Below the pieces are notes generated by a model. That model was not told the origin of the DNA. It did no database searches and saw nothing but the letters and a program-made list of their open reading frames with translations. A stretch of 64,000 nt of DNA from Georgenia sp. EYE_87. GTDB lineage: Bacteria; Actinomycetota; Actinomycetes; Actinomycetales; Actinomycetaceae. Within the stretch, counting starts at the first letter, position 1, and each line of letters starts with the position of its first letter. Location of the stretch: NCBI RefSeq assembly GCF_023148685.1, contig NZ_JAHXNL010000001.1:496001-560000 (forward strand), given 5' to 3'. Shown here one piece after another: positions 55,557 to 63,876 of this stretch. The position numbers were made by a program, and so were the translations under genes.

Positions 55557-55766
55557 ATGTTCCGGCTCAGCGACGTCGTCGAGGCACTCGTCCGTGCCAC
55601 CGGCCTGGTCAGCGCCGCGGTGGTCGTCCTCGTCCTCCTCCTGGCCGAGATGTCACACCTCAGCGGGCACGGCAGTGGACTCAGCCGCGGCCACCGGTAC
55701 GCACTTCTCCCGGCATCCGTGCTTCTCGTGGTCGCCACCGTCCTCACCCTCCAGGACATCCTGTGA
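55557..55766 (+). CDS. 69-aa two-helix membrane protein
   Basis: MFRLSDVVEALVRATGLVSAAVVVLVLLLAEM, a short polar loop rich in Ser/Gly/His, then YALLPASVLLVVATVLTLQDIL. Two predicted membrane helices and nothing else. It starts 2 nt after the preceding stop and its TGA overlaps the phosphoesterase GTG, so it is embedded in the operon and probably translated by coupling. Function unknown. Confidence 0.6.
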   Translation: MFRLSDVVEALVRATGLVSAAVVVLVLLLAEMSHLSGHGSGLSRGHRYALLPASVLLVVATVLTLQDIL

Positions 55767-56896
55767 ACGGCGCGCCCGCAGCCCCGGAGGACCTCTTCCT
55801 CGTGAGCGACCTCCACCTGGGCGCGTACGAGCAGCCCGGCGGCCCGCACGACCGGGCGTTCGCCGAGTTCGTCGACGCGGTCGCGCGGGCCCAGGATCGA
55901 CGCGGCCGATCGTGGCGCCTGGTGCTGCTGGGCGACTTCCTCGACTTCCCGGCGGCGGCCCCGCGCACGCGGTCGTCGCGCGGGATCGGAGCTGCCGCTC
56001 GGGCGGCGGCGGTGATGGATCGCGTGCAGAGGTGCGCCCCCCTGTCCCTCGCCGGCGTGCGGTCGCTGCTCGAGAGAGGCGGCCGGGTCGACGTCGTCGC
56101 GGGCAACCACGACTTCGAGCTCATGCACCCGGACGTCCAGCGGGTCGTCGCGGACCGCCTCCGGGCCGGAACCGGCGGACTCGCGTTCCACCCCTGGCTC
56201 TACAGGGTGGACGGACTCCTCCATGCCGAGCACGGCAGCCAGCACCACGACATCAACCGTGTGGGTTGCCTGCTGGCTCAGGCCGAGCAGCTGTCCCGGG
56301 GCACGCCGAGGACACCCGCCGCCGTGCTCGCTCGCGCTCACCGCGACGGTAGCGCGGGAACGGTTCGTGGCATGGCGGGGACGGCCGCCGTCCCGATCCT
56401 CGCCGCCGCGATGCTGGTGGCCGCCAGCAGGGCCGACGGCATGCGCGCCCGTGCGAGCTACGCAGGTCATCTCGAGGCCTACGCCCCCAGCGTCGACCTG
56501 CCCGCCGACGTGCTCGCCGAGCTGGACGGCGTCTCGCGAGTCAGCACGACTGCCACGGTCCTGCGCATCCTGAGGCGCACCGCGGGGCGTGGAGCGCAGC
56601 ACGAGATGAACCAGGTGATGACGGCCAGCGCAGCAGCCGTGCACGAGGTGCTCCGGACACACCATCGCGAGACGCCGTTCTACGTCTTCGGGCACACCCA
56701 CGAAGCCCGCCGCGTCGAGCTGCCGACCCCGCGTTCGTCGACCGATCGACCCGCTCTCTACCTCAACACGGGGACGTGGTCCCCCTTCGCCAGAGGGGTG
56801 AACGCGGTCCACCAGCGGGATCGCCCTACCTGGGTCCACATCGACGCGACGGCCTGCCGGGCCCGCCTGTGCCGGTGGGGCGTGGACAAGCCGTGA
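55763..56896 (+). CDS. Calcineurin-like metallophosphoesterase
   Basis: 377 aa with all five motifs of the fold: SDLHLG, GDFLD, GNHDFE, HGSQHHDIN and GHTHEARR. The layout resembles LpxH-type UDP-diacylglucosamine pyrophosphatases and other membrane-associated phosphoesterases. A hydrophobic stretch (GTAAVPILAAAMLVAASRA) lies mid-protein. In this operon it could cleave a lipid-linked pyrophosphate or recycle the carrier lipid; that is inference. GTG start overlaps the preceding stop (GTGA). Confidence 0.82.
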   Translation: MNGAPAAPEDLFLVSDLHLGAYEQPGGPHDRAFAEFVDAVARAQDRRGRSWRLVLLGDFLDFPAAAPRTRSSRGIGAAARAAAVMDRVQRCAPLSLAGVRSLLERGGRVDVVAGNHDFELMHPDVQRVVADRLRAGTGGLAFHPWLYRVDGLLHAEHGSQHHDINRVGCLLAQAEQLSRGTPRTPAAVLARAHRDGSAGTVRGMAGTAAVPILAAAMLVAASRADGMRARASYAGHLEAYAPSVDLPADVLAELDGVSRVSTTATVLRILRRTAGRGAQHEMNQVMTASAAAVHEVLRTHHRETPFYVFGHTHEARRVELPTPRSSTDRPALYLNTGTWSPFARGVNAVHQRDRPTWVHIDATACRARLCRWGVDKP

Positions 56897-56961
56897 CGGC
56901 TCACGCCGGTGTGATTCCCACCGGCAACGACAGACATACCTGCGATGAAAAAGGTGTGATC

Positions 56962-59109
56962 GTGACAGTCCCAGACGCGGCCCGGTCCCGGGCCGACTCG
57001 CACGGGCGGCTGAGGACAGCTGCGCTCGTCCTTGCCGCCCTGCTCGGATGGTCCGTACTCGTGCCGACCGCGGCTGCGGAGCCGGTCGATGCCGGCTACC
57101 GCGACTTCTCCTACAGCACCTCCATCAGCGCCCCCACGGGCGACAAGCCCCAGAGCAAGCTGTGGCACAACGACGGCTCGTGGTGGGGCGTGCTGTACAA
57201 CGCCACCTCCAAGAACTGGGAGATCTTCCGCCTCGACCGGGCCTCGCAGACCTGGACCACCACCGGCACCGCGGTGGAGACACGCAAACCGGTGCAGTCT
57301 GACGTGCTCTGGAGCGGCGGGAAGCTCTACGTCATGTTCCACGTCAAGGCGACGTCGTCGCTCGCGGACGTCAGGGTCACCATGACGAGGCTCAGCTATG
57401 ACGCGCAGGCGAAGAAGTACGCGACCGACGCCGGCTTCCCGGTGACCGTGACGAACAAGAAGGTCGAGTCTGCCGTCATCGACCGGGACAGCACCGGCAC
57501 GCTCTGGATGGCATACACGGACACCACGGGGACGGGCCGATCCGTCTTCGTCACCAGGACCAACGGCGGCGACGGGCAGTGGATGGCTCCGTACGTGCTG
57601 CCGACGGCGGGCGCCAGCACGCTCGGTTCGGACGACATCGCCACCCTCGTGGCGACCGGCGGCAAGGTCGGCGTCCTGTGGAGCAACCAGACGGAGGACA
57701 GGCTGTACTTCGCCACGCACGACGACGGGACGGGCGACACCGCCGCCGACTGGTCGCTCAAGGAGGCCCTCTGCGACCTCCCACGCTGCGCCGACGACCA
57801 CCTGAACATCAAATCGGTCGACGCCGCCTCGGGACAGGTGTTCGCCGCGGTGAAAACCTCCCTCAACGACGGCTCCCAGGTCGCGGGCGACCCCCTCATC
57901 GTGCTCTATCGGTTCGACATCGCCACCGCCCAGTACACCGCGCGCACGGTGTGGACAGTAGCTCAGGACGTCACCCGCGCTGTCGTCGTGCTCGACGCCG
58001 CCAACTCCCGTGCTCACGTGTTCGGTGCGGCGCCCTGCTGCAGCGGCGGCGTGGTCTACTCGAAGAACATCTCCTTCGACCTGAGCACCGGGTTCGAAGC
58101 TGGCCTCGGCACGCCGGTGATCAAGAGCGCTCTGGACCCGAAGGTCAACAACGTCACCTCGACCAAGCAGTCCGTCACCACCTCGACCGGCCTGGTGGTG
58201 CTCGCAGGTGACGACAGCACGCGGTACTACCTCCACGCCTACCTCCCGCTCGGCGAACCGCCGACCCCTCCCCCGGACACGACGGCACCGTCGATCGCCG
58301 GCGTCGTCCCCGCCGACGGCGCCACCGACGTGAGCGTCACCCCCACGGTCAGTGCCACGTTCGACGAGGACGTCGACCCCGCGAGCGTCACGGCCTCGAC
58401 CTTCACCCTGGAGGGACCTGCGGGCATGGTGCCTGCCGCCATCTCCACGTCCGGCCGCACCGTGACGCTGACGCCGCAGTCGGCCCTCGCGGAGAACACC
58501 TCCTACACCGCCACGCTTCACGGCGGCACGAACGGTATCCGCGACCTCGCCGGCAACGTCCTCGCCAGCGACCGGACATGGACGTTCACCACGGCGGGAT
58601 CCGCGCCACCGCCACCGCCACCACCACCGAGCGAGACCGTCACGCTGACACCGACAGCCGACGCGTTCGTCCGCAGCACCACGCCCGGCGCGAACTACGG
58701 CGCCAGCAACATCCTCAGCGCGGACAAGGCCCCTGTGGACGTCTCCTACCTCAGGTTCGACCTGCGCCCCTACGCCGGCCGGACCGTGACGTCGGCGACC
58801 TTGCAGCTCCGGGTCACCACGAGCGGGTCCACCGGTACCCAGACCGTCAAGCTGGTCCCCGAGACCGCCTGGACCGAGAGCACGCTGACCTACAGCACCC
58901 GGCCCGCAACAGGCACCACGCTGGGAAGCCTGGCGAGCACCACGCGGCACACCACGTACGTCATCTCCCTCACCGCCTCGGAGCTGACCGCGAGCCTCGG
59001 GTCCGAGCTCACGCTCGCCCTTAACTCGACCACCAGCAGCGATGGTGTCGAGGTCGCGTCGCGCGAACAGGCGTCCTACGCGCCTCGGCTGACCCTCACC
59101 TTCTCGTGA
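56962..59109 (+). CDS. Secreted multidomain protein: propeller-like region, Ig-like domain, DNRLRE domain
   Basis: 715 aa. Signal peptide (RLRTAALVLAALLGWSVLVPTAAAEP), then about 400 aa of repeated WSGGKLYV/VGVLWSNQTEDRLYFATHDDG-type strands that look like a beta-propeller. Next a Pro-rich hinge and a bacterial Ig-like domain with the Big_5/SwmB pattern (DTTAPSIAGVVPADGATDVSVTPTVSATFDEDVDPASVT), a Pro-rich spacer, and a C-terminal DNRLRE/CBM96-like module (DAFVRSTTPGANYGASNILSADKAPVDVSYLRFDL). Probably binds extracellular or cell-surface polysaccharide. GTG 56962 with AAGGTG upstream is chosen. A 65-nt gap with a GCCGGTG/CACCGGC hairpin separates it from the operon. Confidence 0.78.
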   Translation: MTVPDAARSRADSHGRLRTAALVLAALLGWSVLVPTAAAEPVDAGYRDFSYSTSISAPTGDKPQSKLWHNDGSWWGVLYNATSKNWEIFRLDRASQTWTTTGTAVETRKPVQSDVLWSGGKLYVMFHVKATSSLADVRVTMTRLSYDAQAKKYATDAGFPVTVTNKKVESAVIDRDSTGTLWMAYTDTTGTGRSVFVTRTNGGDGQWMAPYVLPTAGASTLGSDDIATLVATGGKVGVLWSNQTEDRLYFATHDDGTGDTAADWSLKEALCDLPRCADDHLNIKSVDAASGQVFAAVKTSLNDGSQVAGDPLIVLYRFDIATAQYTARTVWTVAQDVTRAVVVLDAANSRAHVFGAAPCCSGGVVYSKNISFDLSTGFEAGLGTPVIKSALDPKVNNVTSTKQSVTTSTGLVVLAGDDSTRYYLHAYLPLGEPPTPPPDTTAPSIAGVVPADGATDVSVTPTVSATFDEDVDPASVTASTFTLEGPAGMVPAAISTSGRTVTLTPQSALAENTSYTATLHGGTNGIRDLAGNVLASDRTWTFTTAGSAPPPPPPPPSETVTLTPTADAFVRSTTPGANYGASNILSADKAPVDVSYLRFDLRPYAGRTVTSATLQLRVTTSGSTGTQTVKLVPETAWTESTLTYSTRPATGTTLGSLASTTRHTTYVISLTASELTASLGSELTLALNSTTSSDGVEVASREQASYAPRLTLTFS

Positions 59110-59135
59110 CCCAGGGGGGTCACGGGGCCATCGAA

Positions 59136-59166
59136 GCGGCGGGTGCCCGGTCACGGCACCCGCCGC
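59136..59166. terminator. Hairpin between the secreted protein gene and dnaG
   Basis: 12-bp stem GCGGCGGGTGCC / GGCACCCGCCGC, 7-nt loop, between convergent gene ends. Confidence 0.8.
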
Positions 59167-59169
59167 GGG

Positions 59170-61236
59170 TCACTCCCGGCTGAGCGAGCGGCGCCGGTTC
59201 TCCAACTCCATGAGGTCGGCGAAGATCTGCCCGTAGCCCGGGTCGGCGGGGTCGGTGCGCTGCAGCCTGCCCTTGACGTCGGCGATCTCGCGGGTCAGGC
59301 CCATGCGGATGAGGGCCACGAGCACCCCCTGGGCGTACCCGGCCAGCGACTCGGGCCGGTCCTCCGGAAGGGGCGCGACGGCGAGCTCCGTGATGACGCC
59401 CGCGACCGGTCCGCCGGCGTTCTCGCGGACCTGCTCGGCCCAGCGGGCCGCCGCGTGCCCGGCCACGTCGCCGCCCGCGCCCTGGGCCGTGAGCCGTTCG
59501 ACCTCCTGGCCGTAGGCGGTCGTCCCGCCCGCGGCGCGGATCGCGTCGTGGACCCCGCGGTAGGCGGGCACGGTGAAGGTGTCCGGCGCCAGCGCGTCGA
59601 ACCCGGCGCCGAGGGCGTGCTGCGGGAGCTGCAGAACCACCTCGAGGACCTGACGCTCGAGCTGGGCCACGGGGTCCTCCCGGAAGGCGCGGGGGCCGCC
59701 GCCTCCGCCGTCGCGGCGTCCGGCGGCCTGCGCGGCGGGACCGCCGTCGAACCGGCCGCCGTCGGACCGGCCACCACCGTCGAACCGGCCGCCGTTGTCG
59801 GGCCTGCTCCCGGACCGGCCGTCGCCCGGCCGTCCGGACGGCTCGTTCCCCCCAGGCCCGGCCCGTCCCGAGCGTTCGGCCGCCTGCACCGCCCGGCGCA
59901 CGGCCACCTCGTCCATGCCGAGCCAGCCGGCCAGCGAGCGGGCGTACTCCGAGCGCAGGGCCCGGTCCCGGATCCCGGCGACGACGGGGGCTGCGGCACG
60001 CAGGGCGGCGACCCGGCCCTCCGCCGTCGACAGGTCCAGCTGGGCGAGCACGGAGCGGATGGCGAACGCGAACAGCGGCTGACGGGCCGCGACGAGGTCG
60101 CGCACCGCGGCGTCGCCGCGCTGGAGCCGCAGGTCGCACGGGTCGAGTCCGTCGGGCCCGACGGCCACGAAGGTCTGCGACGCGAACCGCTGGTCCTCCT
60201 CGAAGGCGCGCAGGGCGGCCTTCTGGCCGGCGGAGTCGCCGTCGAAGGTGAAGATGACCTCGCCGCCGTAGGTGGCCCCGGAGGAGAAGATCACCCCCGA
60301 GGCGGAGTCGGCGGAGTCGCCGAGCAGCCGGCGGACGATGCGGATGTGGTCCGTGCCGAACGCGGTCCCGCACGTGGCGACGGCGGTGCCCACCCCCGCC
60401 AGGTGGGCGGCCATGACGTCGGTGTACCCCTCGACGACGACGACCTTGCGCTCCTTGGCGATGGCCCGCTTGGCCAGGTCCAGGCCGTACAGGACCTGGG
60501 ACTTCTTGTAGATCGCGGTCTCGGGGGTGTTGAGGTACTTCGGGCCCTGGTCCTCCTCGAGCAGCCGGCGGGCTCCGAAGCCGACCGTCTCGCCGGTGAT
60601 GTCCCGGATCGGCCAGACGAGACGGCCACGGAAGCGGTCGTAGACCCCCCGGTTGCCCTGGGAGACGAGGCCGGAGGCGGTGAGCTCGGCCTCCGTGAAC
60701 CCGCGGCCGCGCAGGTGCCGCAGCATGTTGTCCCACCCCTGCGGGGCGTACCCGACGCCGAAGGTCGCGGCGGCCTGCCGGTCGAAGCCGCGCTCGGCGA
60801 GGAACTGCCGCGCCGGGGCGGCGCCCGGCGAGTCCAGCTGCCCGGCGAAGTACTCCTCGGCCACCCGGTGCGCCTCGATGAGCCGCTGCCGGCGTCCGGG
60901 CTCCTCACGGGGCCGGGCGTGGCCGTCCCCGTCCTCGTAGCGCAGCTGGACGCCCACCTTGGCGGCGAGGTGCTCGACCGCCTCGGCGAAGGGCAGGTGG
61001 TCGATCTTCTGGACGAAGGAGATGACGTCGCCGCCCTCGTCGCAGCCGAAGCAGTGCCACAGCCCCAGCTGCGGCCGCACGTGGAAGGACGGCGTGCGCT
61101 CGTCGTGGAACGGGCACAGGCCCTTCATCGAGCCGACGCCGGCGGGCTTGAGGGTGACGTAGGTGCCGACGACCTCGTCGATCCGTGCACGTTCGCGGAC
61201 TGCCGCGATGTCCTCGCGCCGGATCAGGCCTGCCAT
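59170..61236 (-). CDS. dnaG: DNA primase
   Basis: Synthesises RNA primers at the replication fork. 688 aa: zinc-binding domain with CPFHDERTPSFHVRPQLGLWHCFGCDEGGDV, TOPRIM core with VVVVEGYTDVMAAHLAGV, TFDGDSAGQKAA and the LNTPETAIYKK segment, and a C-terminal helicase-interaction domain. A low-complexity Gly/Arg/Asp/Ser linker (repeats of RFDGG/RSDGG, about residues 440-490) joins the last two, as in many actinobacteria. ATG 61236 is 6 nt after the -10 box TACACT (complement of 61243-61248): leaderless and separate from dgt. Confidence 0.96.
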   Translation of the reverse strand: MAGLIRREDIAAVRERARIDEVVGTYVTLKPAGVGSMKGLCPFHDERTPSFHVRPQLGLWHCFGCDEGGDVISFVQKIDHLPFAEAVEHLAAKVGVQLRYEDGDGHARPREEPGRRQRLIEAHRVAEEYFAGQLDSPGAAPARQFLAERGFDRQAAATFGVGYAPQGWDNMLRHLRGRGFTEAELTASGLVSQGNRGVYDRFRGRLVWPIRDITGETVGFGARRLLEEDQGPKYLNTPETAIYKKSQVLYGLDLAKRAIAKERKVVVVEGYTDVMAAHLAGVGTAVATCGTAFGTDHIRIVRRLLGDSADSASGVIFSSGATYGGEVIFTFDGDSAGQKAALRAFEEDQRFASQTFVAVGPDGLDPCDLRLQRGDAAVRDLVAARQPLFAFAIRSVLAQLDLSTAEGRVAALRAAAPVVAGIRDRALRSEYARSLAGWLGMDEVAVRRAVQAAERSGRAGPGGNEPSGRPGDGRSGSRPDNGGRFDGGGRSDGGRFDGGPAAQAAGRRDGGGGGPRAFREDPVAQLERQVLEVVLQLPQHALGAGFDALAPDTFTVPAYRGVHDAIRAAGGTTAYGQEVERLTAQGAGGDVAGHAAARWAEQVRENAGGPVAGVITELAVAPLPEDRPESLAGYAQGVLVALIRMGLTREIADVKGRLQRTDPADPGYGQIFADLMELENRRRSLSRE

Positions 61237-61413
61237 GACGTCAGTGTAGGCACCCGGCGTCCGGTTCCCGGCCCCCGCCGGGGACGGTCCGCGAGGCCCC
61301 GACGCCTGTGGACGACCGGCTCTAGTCAGCATGGAACGGCCGGCCCGTTTCGCATCTCGCGTGGGTCATCCACCCTGGAGCGGAAGGTGCCACATACGAA
61401 GGAGCCGGTCGTC

Positions 61414-62421
61414 ATGTCCAGTGTGAAGGATCGTCGGGACCTGATCCACCTTGGTCTGGACGTTCACAAGAAGACGATCTCGGTCGCGGTGCTCGAGCCG
61501 GGCCGGGAGGAGCCGTCGCTGTCGCAAATCTCTTCCGACCCGGACGCGGTGGCCCGGCTGGTCGCCCGGTTCGACCGTCCGGGCGAACTGATCGCCTGCT
61601 ACGAGGCGGGGCCGACGGGGTATGACCTCGCCCGCCGACTGGTCGAGCTGGGAGTGGCGTGCGAGGTCATCGCTCCCTCGTTGATCCCTGTCGCGCCGGG
61701 AGACCGGGTCAAGACGGACAAGCGGGACTGCCGGCGCCTGGCCCGGCTGCATCGGGCCGGGGAGCTGACCGCGATCCGGGTCCCGACCCTCGCCGAGGAG
61801 GGGGTGCGGGACCTGTGCCGGGCCCGGGCGGAGATGGTCATCGACCAGACCCGGGCCAAGCACCGGCTGAGCAAGTTCCTGCTGCGGCACGGGAAGGTCT
61901 GGTACGGGGAGAACTGGACGTACAAGCACCGCGAGTGGATCACGGTCCAGCGCCTGGACGACCCCGCCGCCCAGGCGACCCTGCGGCACTACCTCGCCAC
62001 CCTCTCGGTCCGGGAGGCGGCCGTGGCTGCCGTGGAGGCAGACCTGGCGACGTGGTTCGATCGCGCCCCCTTCGCCGAGCCGGTGGCCCGCCTGGGCGCC
62101 TACCGGGGCATCACCTCCCTGGGCGCGTTGACGTTGGCCGCTGAGGTCGGGGACTGGCGCCGCTTTCCTACCGCCGGGTCGTTCATGGCCTTCTGCGGGC
62201 TCGTCCCCAGCGAGCACTCCTCCGGCGAACGCACCCGCCGCGGGCACATCACCCACGCCGGCAACGTCCACCTACGCACCCAGCTCGTGGAGTCCGCCTG
62301 GGCCTACCAGCACGGCCCCCAGCGGATGCGCCTCTCCACGTTCTCAAGGGTGTCGGGCACGCCCCTCCGGCCTCAAGGGTCGCTGCGCGATCGCTGCGCG
62401 ACGGCCTCCGGCCGCCCTTGA
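61414..62421 (+). CDS. IS110-family (DEDD) transposase, C-terminus apparently replaced
   Basis: 335 aa. The RuvC-like N-terminal domain has HLGLDVHKKTISVAVLE (first Asp), CYEAGPTGYDLARRL (Glu) and RVKTDKRDCRRLARLHRAGEL (Asp pair). The C-terminal Transposase_20 domain has LGAYRGITSLGALTLAAEVGDWRRFPTAGSFMAFCGLVPSEHSSGERTRRGHITHAGNVHLRTQLVESAWAYQH, including the candidate catalytic Ser of EHSSGE. After about residue 305 the sequence becomes an Arg/Ser-rich tail (RMRLSTFSRVSG...) unlike the roughly 55-residue helical end that I recall for close relatives, so the protein may be truncated. RBS GAAGGAG before ATG 61414. Confidence 0.85.
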   Translation: MSSVKDRRDLIHLGLDVHKKTISVAVLEPGREEPSLSQISSDPDAVARLVARFDRPGELIACYEAGPTGYDLARRLVELGVACEVIAPSLIPVAPGDRVKTDKRDCRRLARLHRAGELTAIRVPTLAEEGVRDLCRARAEMVIDQTRAKHRLSKFLLRHGKVWYGENWTYKHREWITVQRLDDPAAQATLRHYLATLSVREAAVAAVEADLATWFDRAPFAEPVARLGAYRGITSLGALTLAAEVGDWRRFPTAGSFMAFCGLVPSEHSSGERTRRGHITHAGNVHLRTQLVESAWAYQHGPQRMRLSTFSRVSGTPLRPQGSLRDRCATASGRP

Positions 62422-62479
62422 CCCCGGAGCCTCTGCGCGCCCAAAGCCGGCAATTACGCGGAAATCCACCACCTTGACA
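62336..62479 (+). ncRNA. Structured right-end region of the IS110-like element (possible bridge-RNA-like segment)
   Basis: Contains two copies of TCAAGGG (62344, 62373) that can each pair with one CCCTTGA (62415), an exact tandem duplication TCGCTGCGCGA (62380-62390 and 62391-62401), and two CTCCGGCC copies. IS110 elements encode guide (bridge) RNAs in their non-coding ends. Part of this stretch overlaps the transposase tail, so the assignment as RNA is only a proposal. Confidence 0.3.
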
Positions 62480-62491
62480 GGCCGTTCCACA

Positions 62492-63820
62492 TCAGTAGAC
62501 CGCGGAGAGCATCCCGCAGAGCCGGGCGTGCCACTGCTGCGCGGAGGTGTCCGTGAGCGAGGCGACCTGGTCGATGACCACCCGCAGCCGGGCGGCGTCG
62601 TCCCCCGCCTCGCGCCAGTCGGTCGCGAACGGCGCCTCCAGGTGCGCGGGGCCGCTGCCCGCGAGGACGTCGACGAGGTCGAAGATCACCGTGCGCTGCG
62701 CCAGGTACAGCGGCTCGTGCTCGCGCGGCGCCATCACGTACAGGGCCGCGACGCCCTTGAGCACCACGATCTCGGCGAGCGTCTCGTCCGGCACGATCAG
62801 GTCGGCGTCGTAGCGGGTGAGCGGGCCGGTGCCGTACCGCTCGCGGGTGGCGTCCTCGGCCGCGGCGCAGAAACGCCCGATGAGCTGGCTGGTCAGGTCC
62901 TTGAGCCTGGCCAGGTCGCGCCGGGAGCCGTCGTAGGACTGCACCCAGATCGGGTGGCCGATCAGGCGCTCGAGGGCGGCGCCGAGCATGTCGTCGGCCA
63001 CGGGCGGGTCGTACCAGTCCCGCACCTGGGCCACCACCCGGTCCTGCTCCCCGGCGGTGCGCAGGCCCGCCAGGTCGACCCGGCCGCCCACGATGGCGTC
63101 CTCGACGTCGTGCACCGAGTAGGAGATGTCGTCCGCAAGGTCCATCACCTGCGCCTCGAGGCAGCGGTGCCGCTCCGGCGCCCCCTGCCGCAGCCACGCG
63201 AAGACCGGCGCGTCGTCGGCGTACACGCCGAACTTGCGGGTGGCGGAGCCGTCGGGCCGGGGCGGCCCGTCCCCGGCCTGCCAGGGGTACTTCGTGGCGG
63301 CGTCCAGGCTGGCCCGGGTGAGGTTGAGGCCCACGCACGTGCCGTCGTCGGCGAACACCTTCGGCTCGAGGCGGGAGAGCAGCCGGAGGGTCTGCGCGTT
63401 GCCCTCGAAGCCGCCGATGCCGGCGGCCACCTCGTGCAGGGCCCGCTCCCCGTTGTGGCCGAACGGCGGGTGCCCGAGGTCGTGGGAGAGGCAGGCGGTG
63501 TCGACGACGTCCGGGTCGCAGCCGAGCACCTTGCCGAGCTCGCGGCCCACCTGGGCCACCTCGAGCGAGTGGGTCAGGCGGGTGCGGACGAAGTCGTCGC
63601 TGGAGGGGCCGAGCACCTGCGTCTTGGCGCCGAGCCGGCGCAGCGCCGAGGAGTGGAGCACGCGGGCGCGGTCGCGTTCGAACGCCGTCCGGCGGGGGTT
63701 CTTCGGGGCCTCGCTCCACCACCGCTCGCGGTCGCGGCCCGTGTACGCCTCGGGCCCACCGGGGCGGCGCGTGGCCTCGCGGGTCCCCGGGGAGCGGTCG
63801 GGGACAAAGGGGTCGGGCAC
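62492..63820 (-). CDS. dgt: Deoxyguanosinetriphosphate triphosphohydrolase-like protein
   Basis: HD-domain dNTPase, 442 aa. Metal-binding HD motifs: RTRLTHSLEVAQVGRE, CLSHDLGHPPFGHNGE and MDLADDISYSVHD; the N-terminus SEAPKNPRRTAFERDRARVLHSSALRRLGAKTQV is typical. Normally upstream of dnaG in the same direction; here the IS110-like element lies between them, its right end 2 nt from this stop codon, so the last residues (MLSAVY) could be altered. GTG 63820 is 6 nt after the -10 TAGGCT (complement of 63827-63832): leaderless. Confidence 0.92.
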   Translation of the reverse strand: MPDPFVPDRSPGTREATRRPGGPEAYTGRDRERWWSEAPKNPRRTAFERDRARVLHSSALRRLGAKTQVLGPSSDDFVRTRLTHSLEVAQVGRELGKVLGCDPDVVDTACLSHDLGHPPFGHNGERALHEVAAGIGGFEGNAQTLRLLSRLEPKVFADDGTCVGLNLTRASLDAATKYPWQAGDGPPRPDGSATRKFGVYADDAPVFAWLRQGAPERHRCLEAQVMDLADDISYSVHDVEDAIVGGRVDLAGLRTAGEQDRVVAQVRDWYDPPVADDMLGAALERLIGHPIWVQSYDGSRRDLARLKDLTSQLIGRFCAAAEDATRERYGTGPLTRYDADLIVPDETLAEIVVLKGVAALYVMAPREHEPLYLAQRTVIFDLVDVLAGSGPAHLEAPFATDWREAGDDAARLRVVIDQVASLTDTSAQQWHARLCGMLSAVY

Positions 63821-63876
63821 GCGGCGAGCCTACGTGACGAACGGTGCCATCGGCCCTCGTGAGCCACAATGGGCGG

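Larger units (their letters stand above)
61332..62489 (+). mobile_element. IS110-family insertion element with 10-bp inverted ends
   Basis: TGGAACGGCC at 61332-61341 is repeated inverted as GGCCGTTCCA at 62480-62489, enclosing a transposase gene and about 70-150 nt of structured DNA at the right end. The right boundary is 2 nt from the dgt stop codon, and the left boundary is 95 nt from the dnaG start, so the element separates two genes that are adjacent in most actinobacteria. No target duplication is seen, which fits the IS110 family. Confidence 0.7.
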
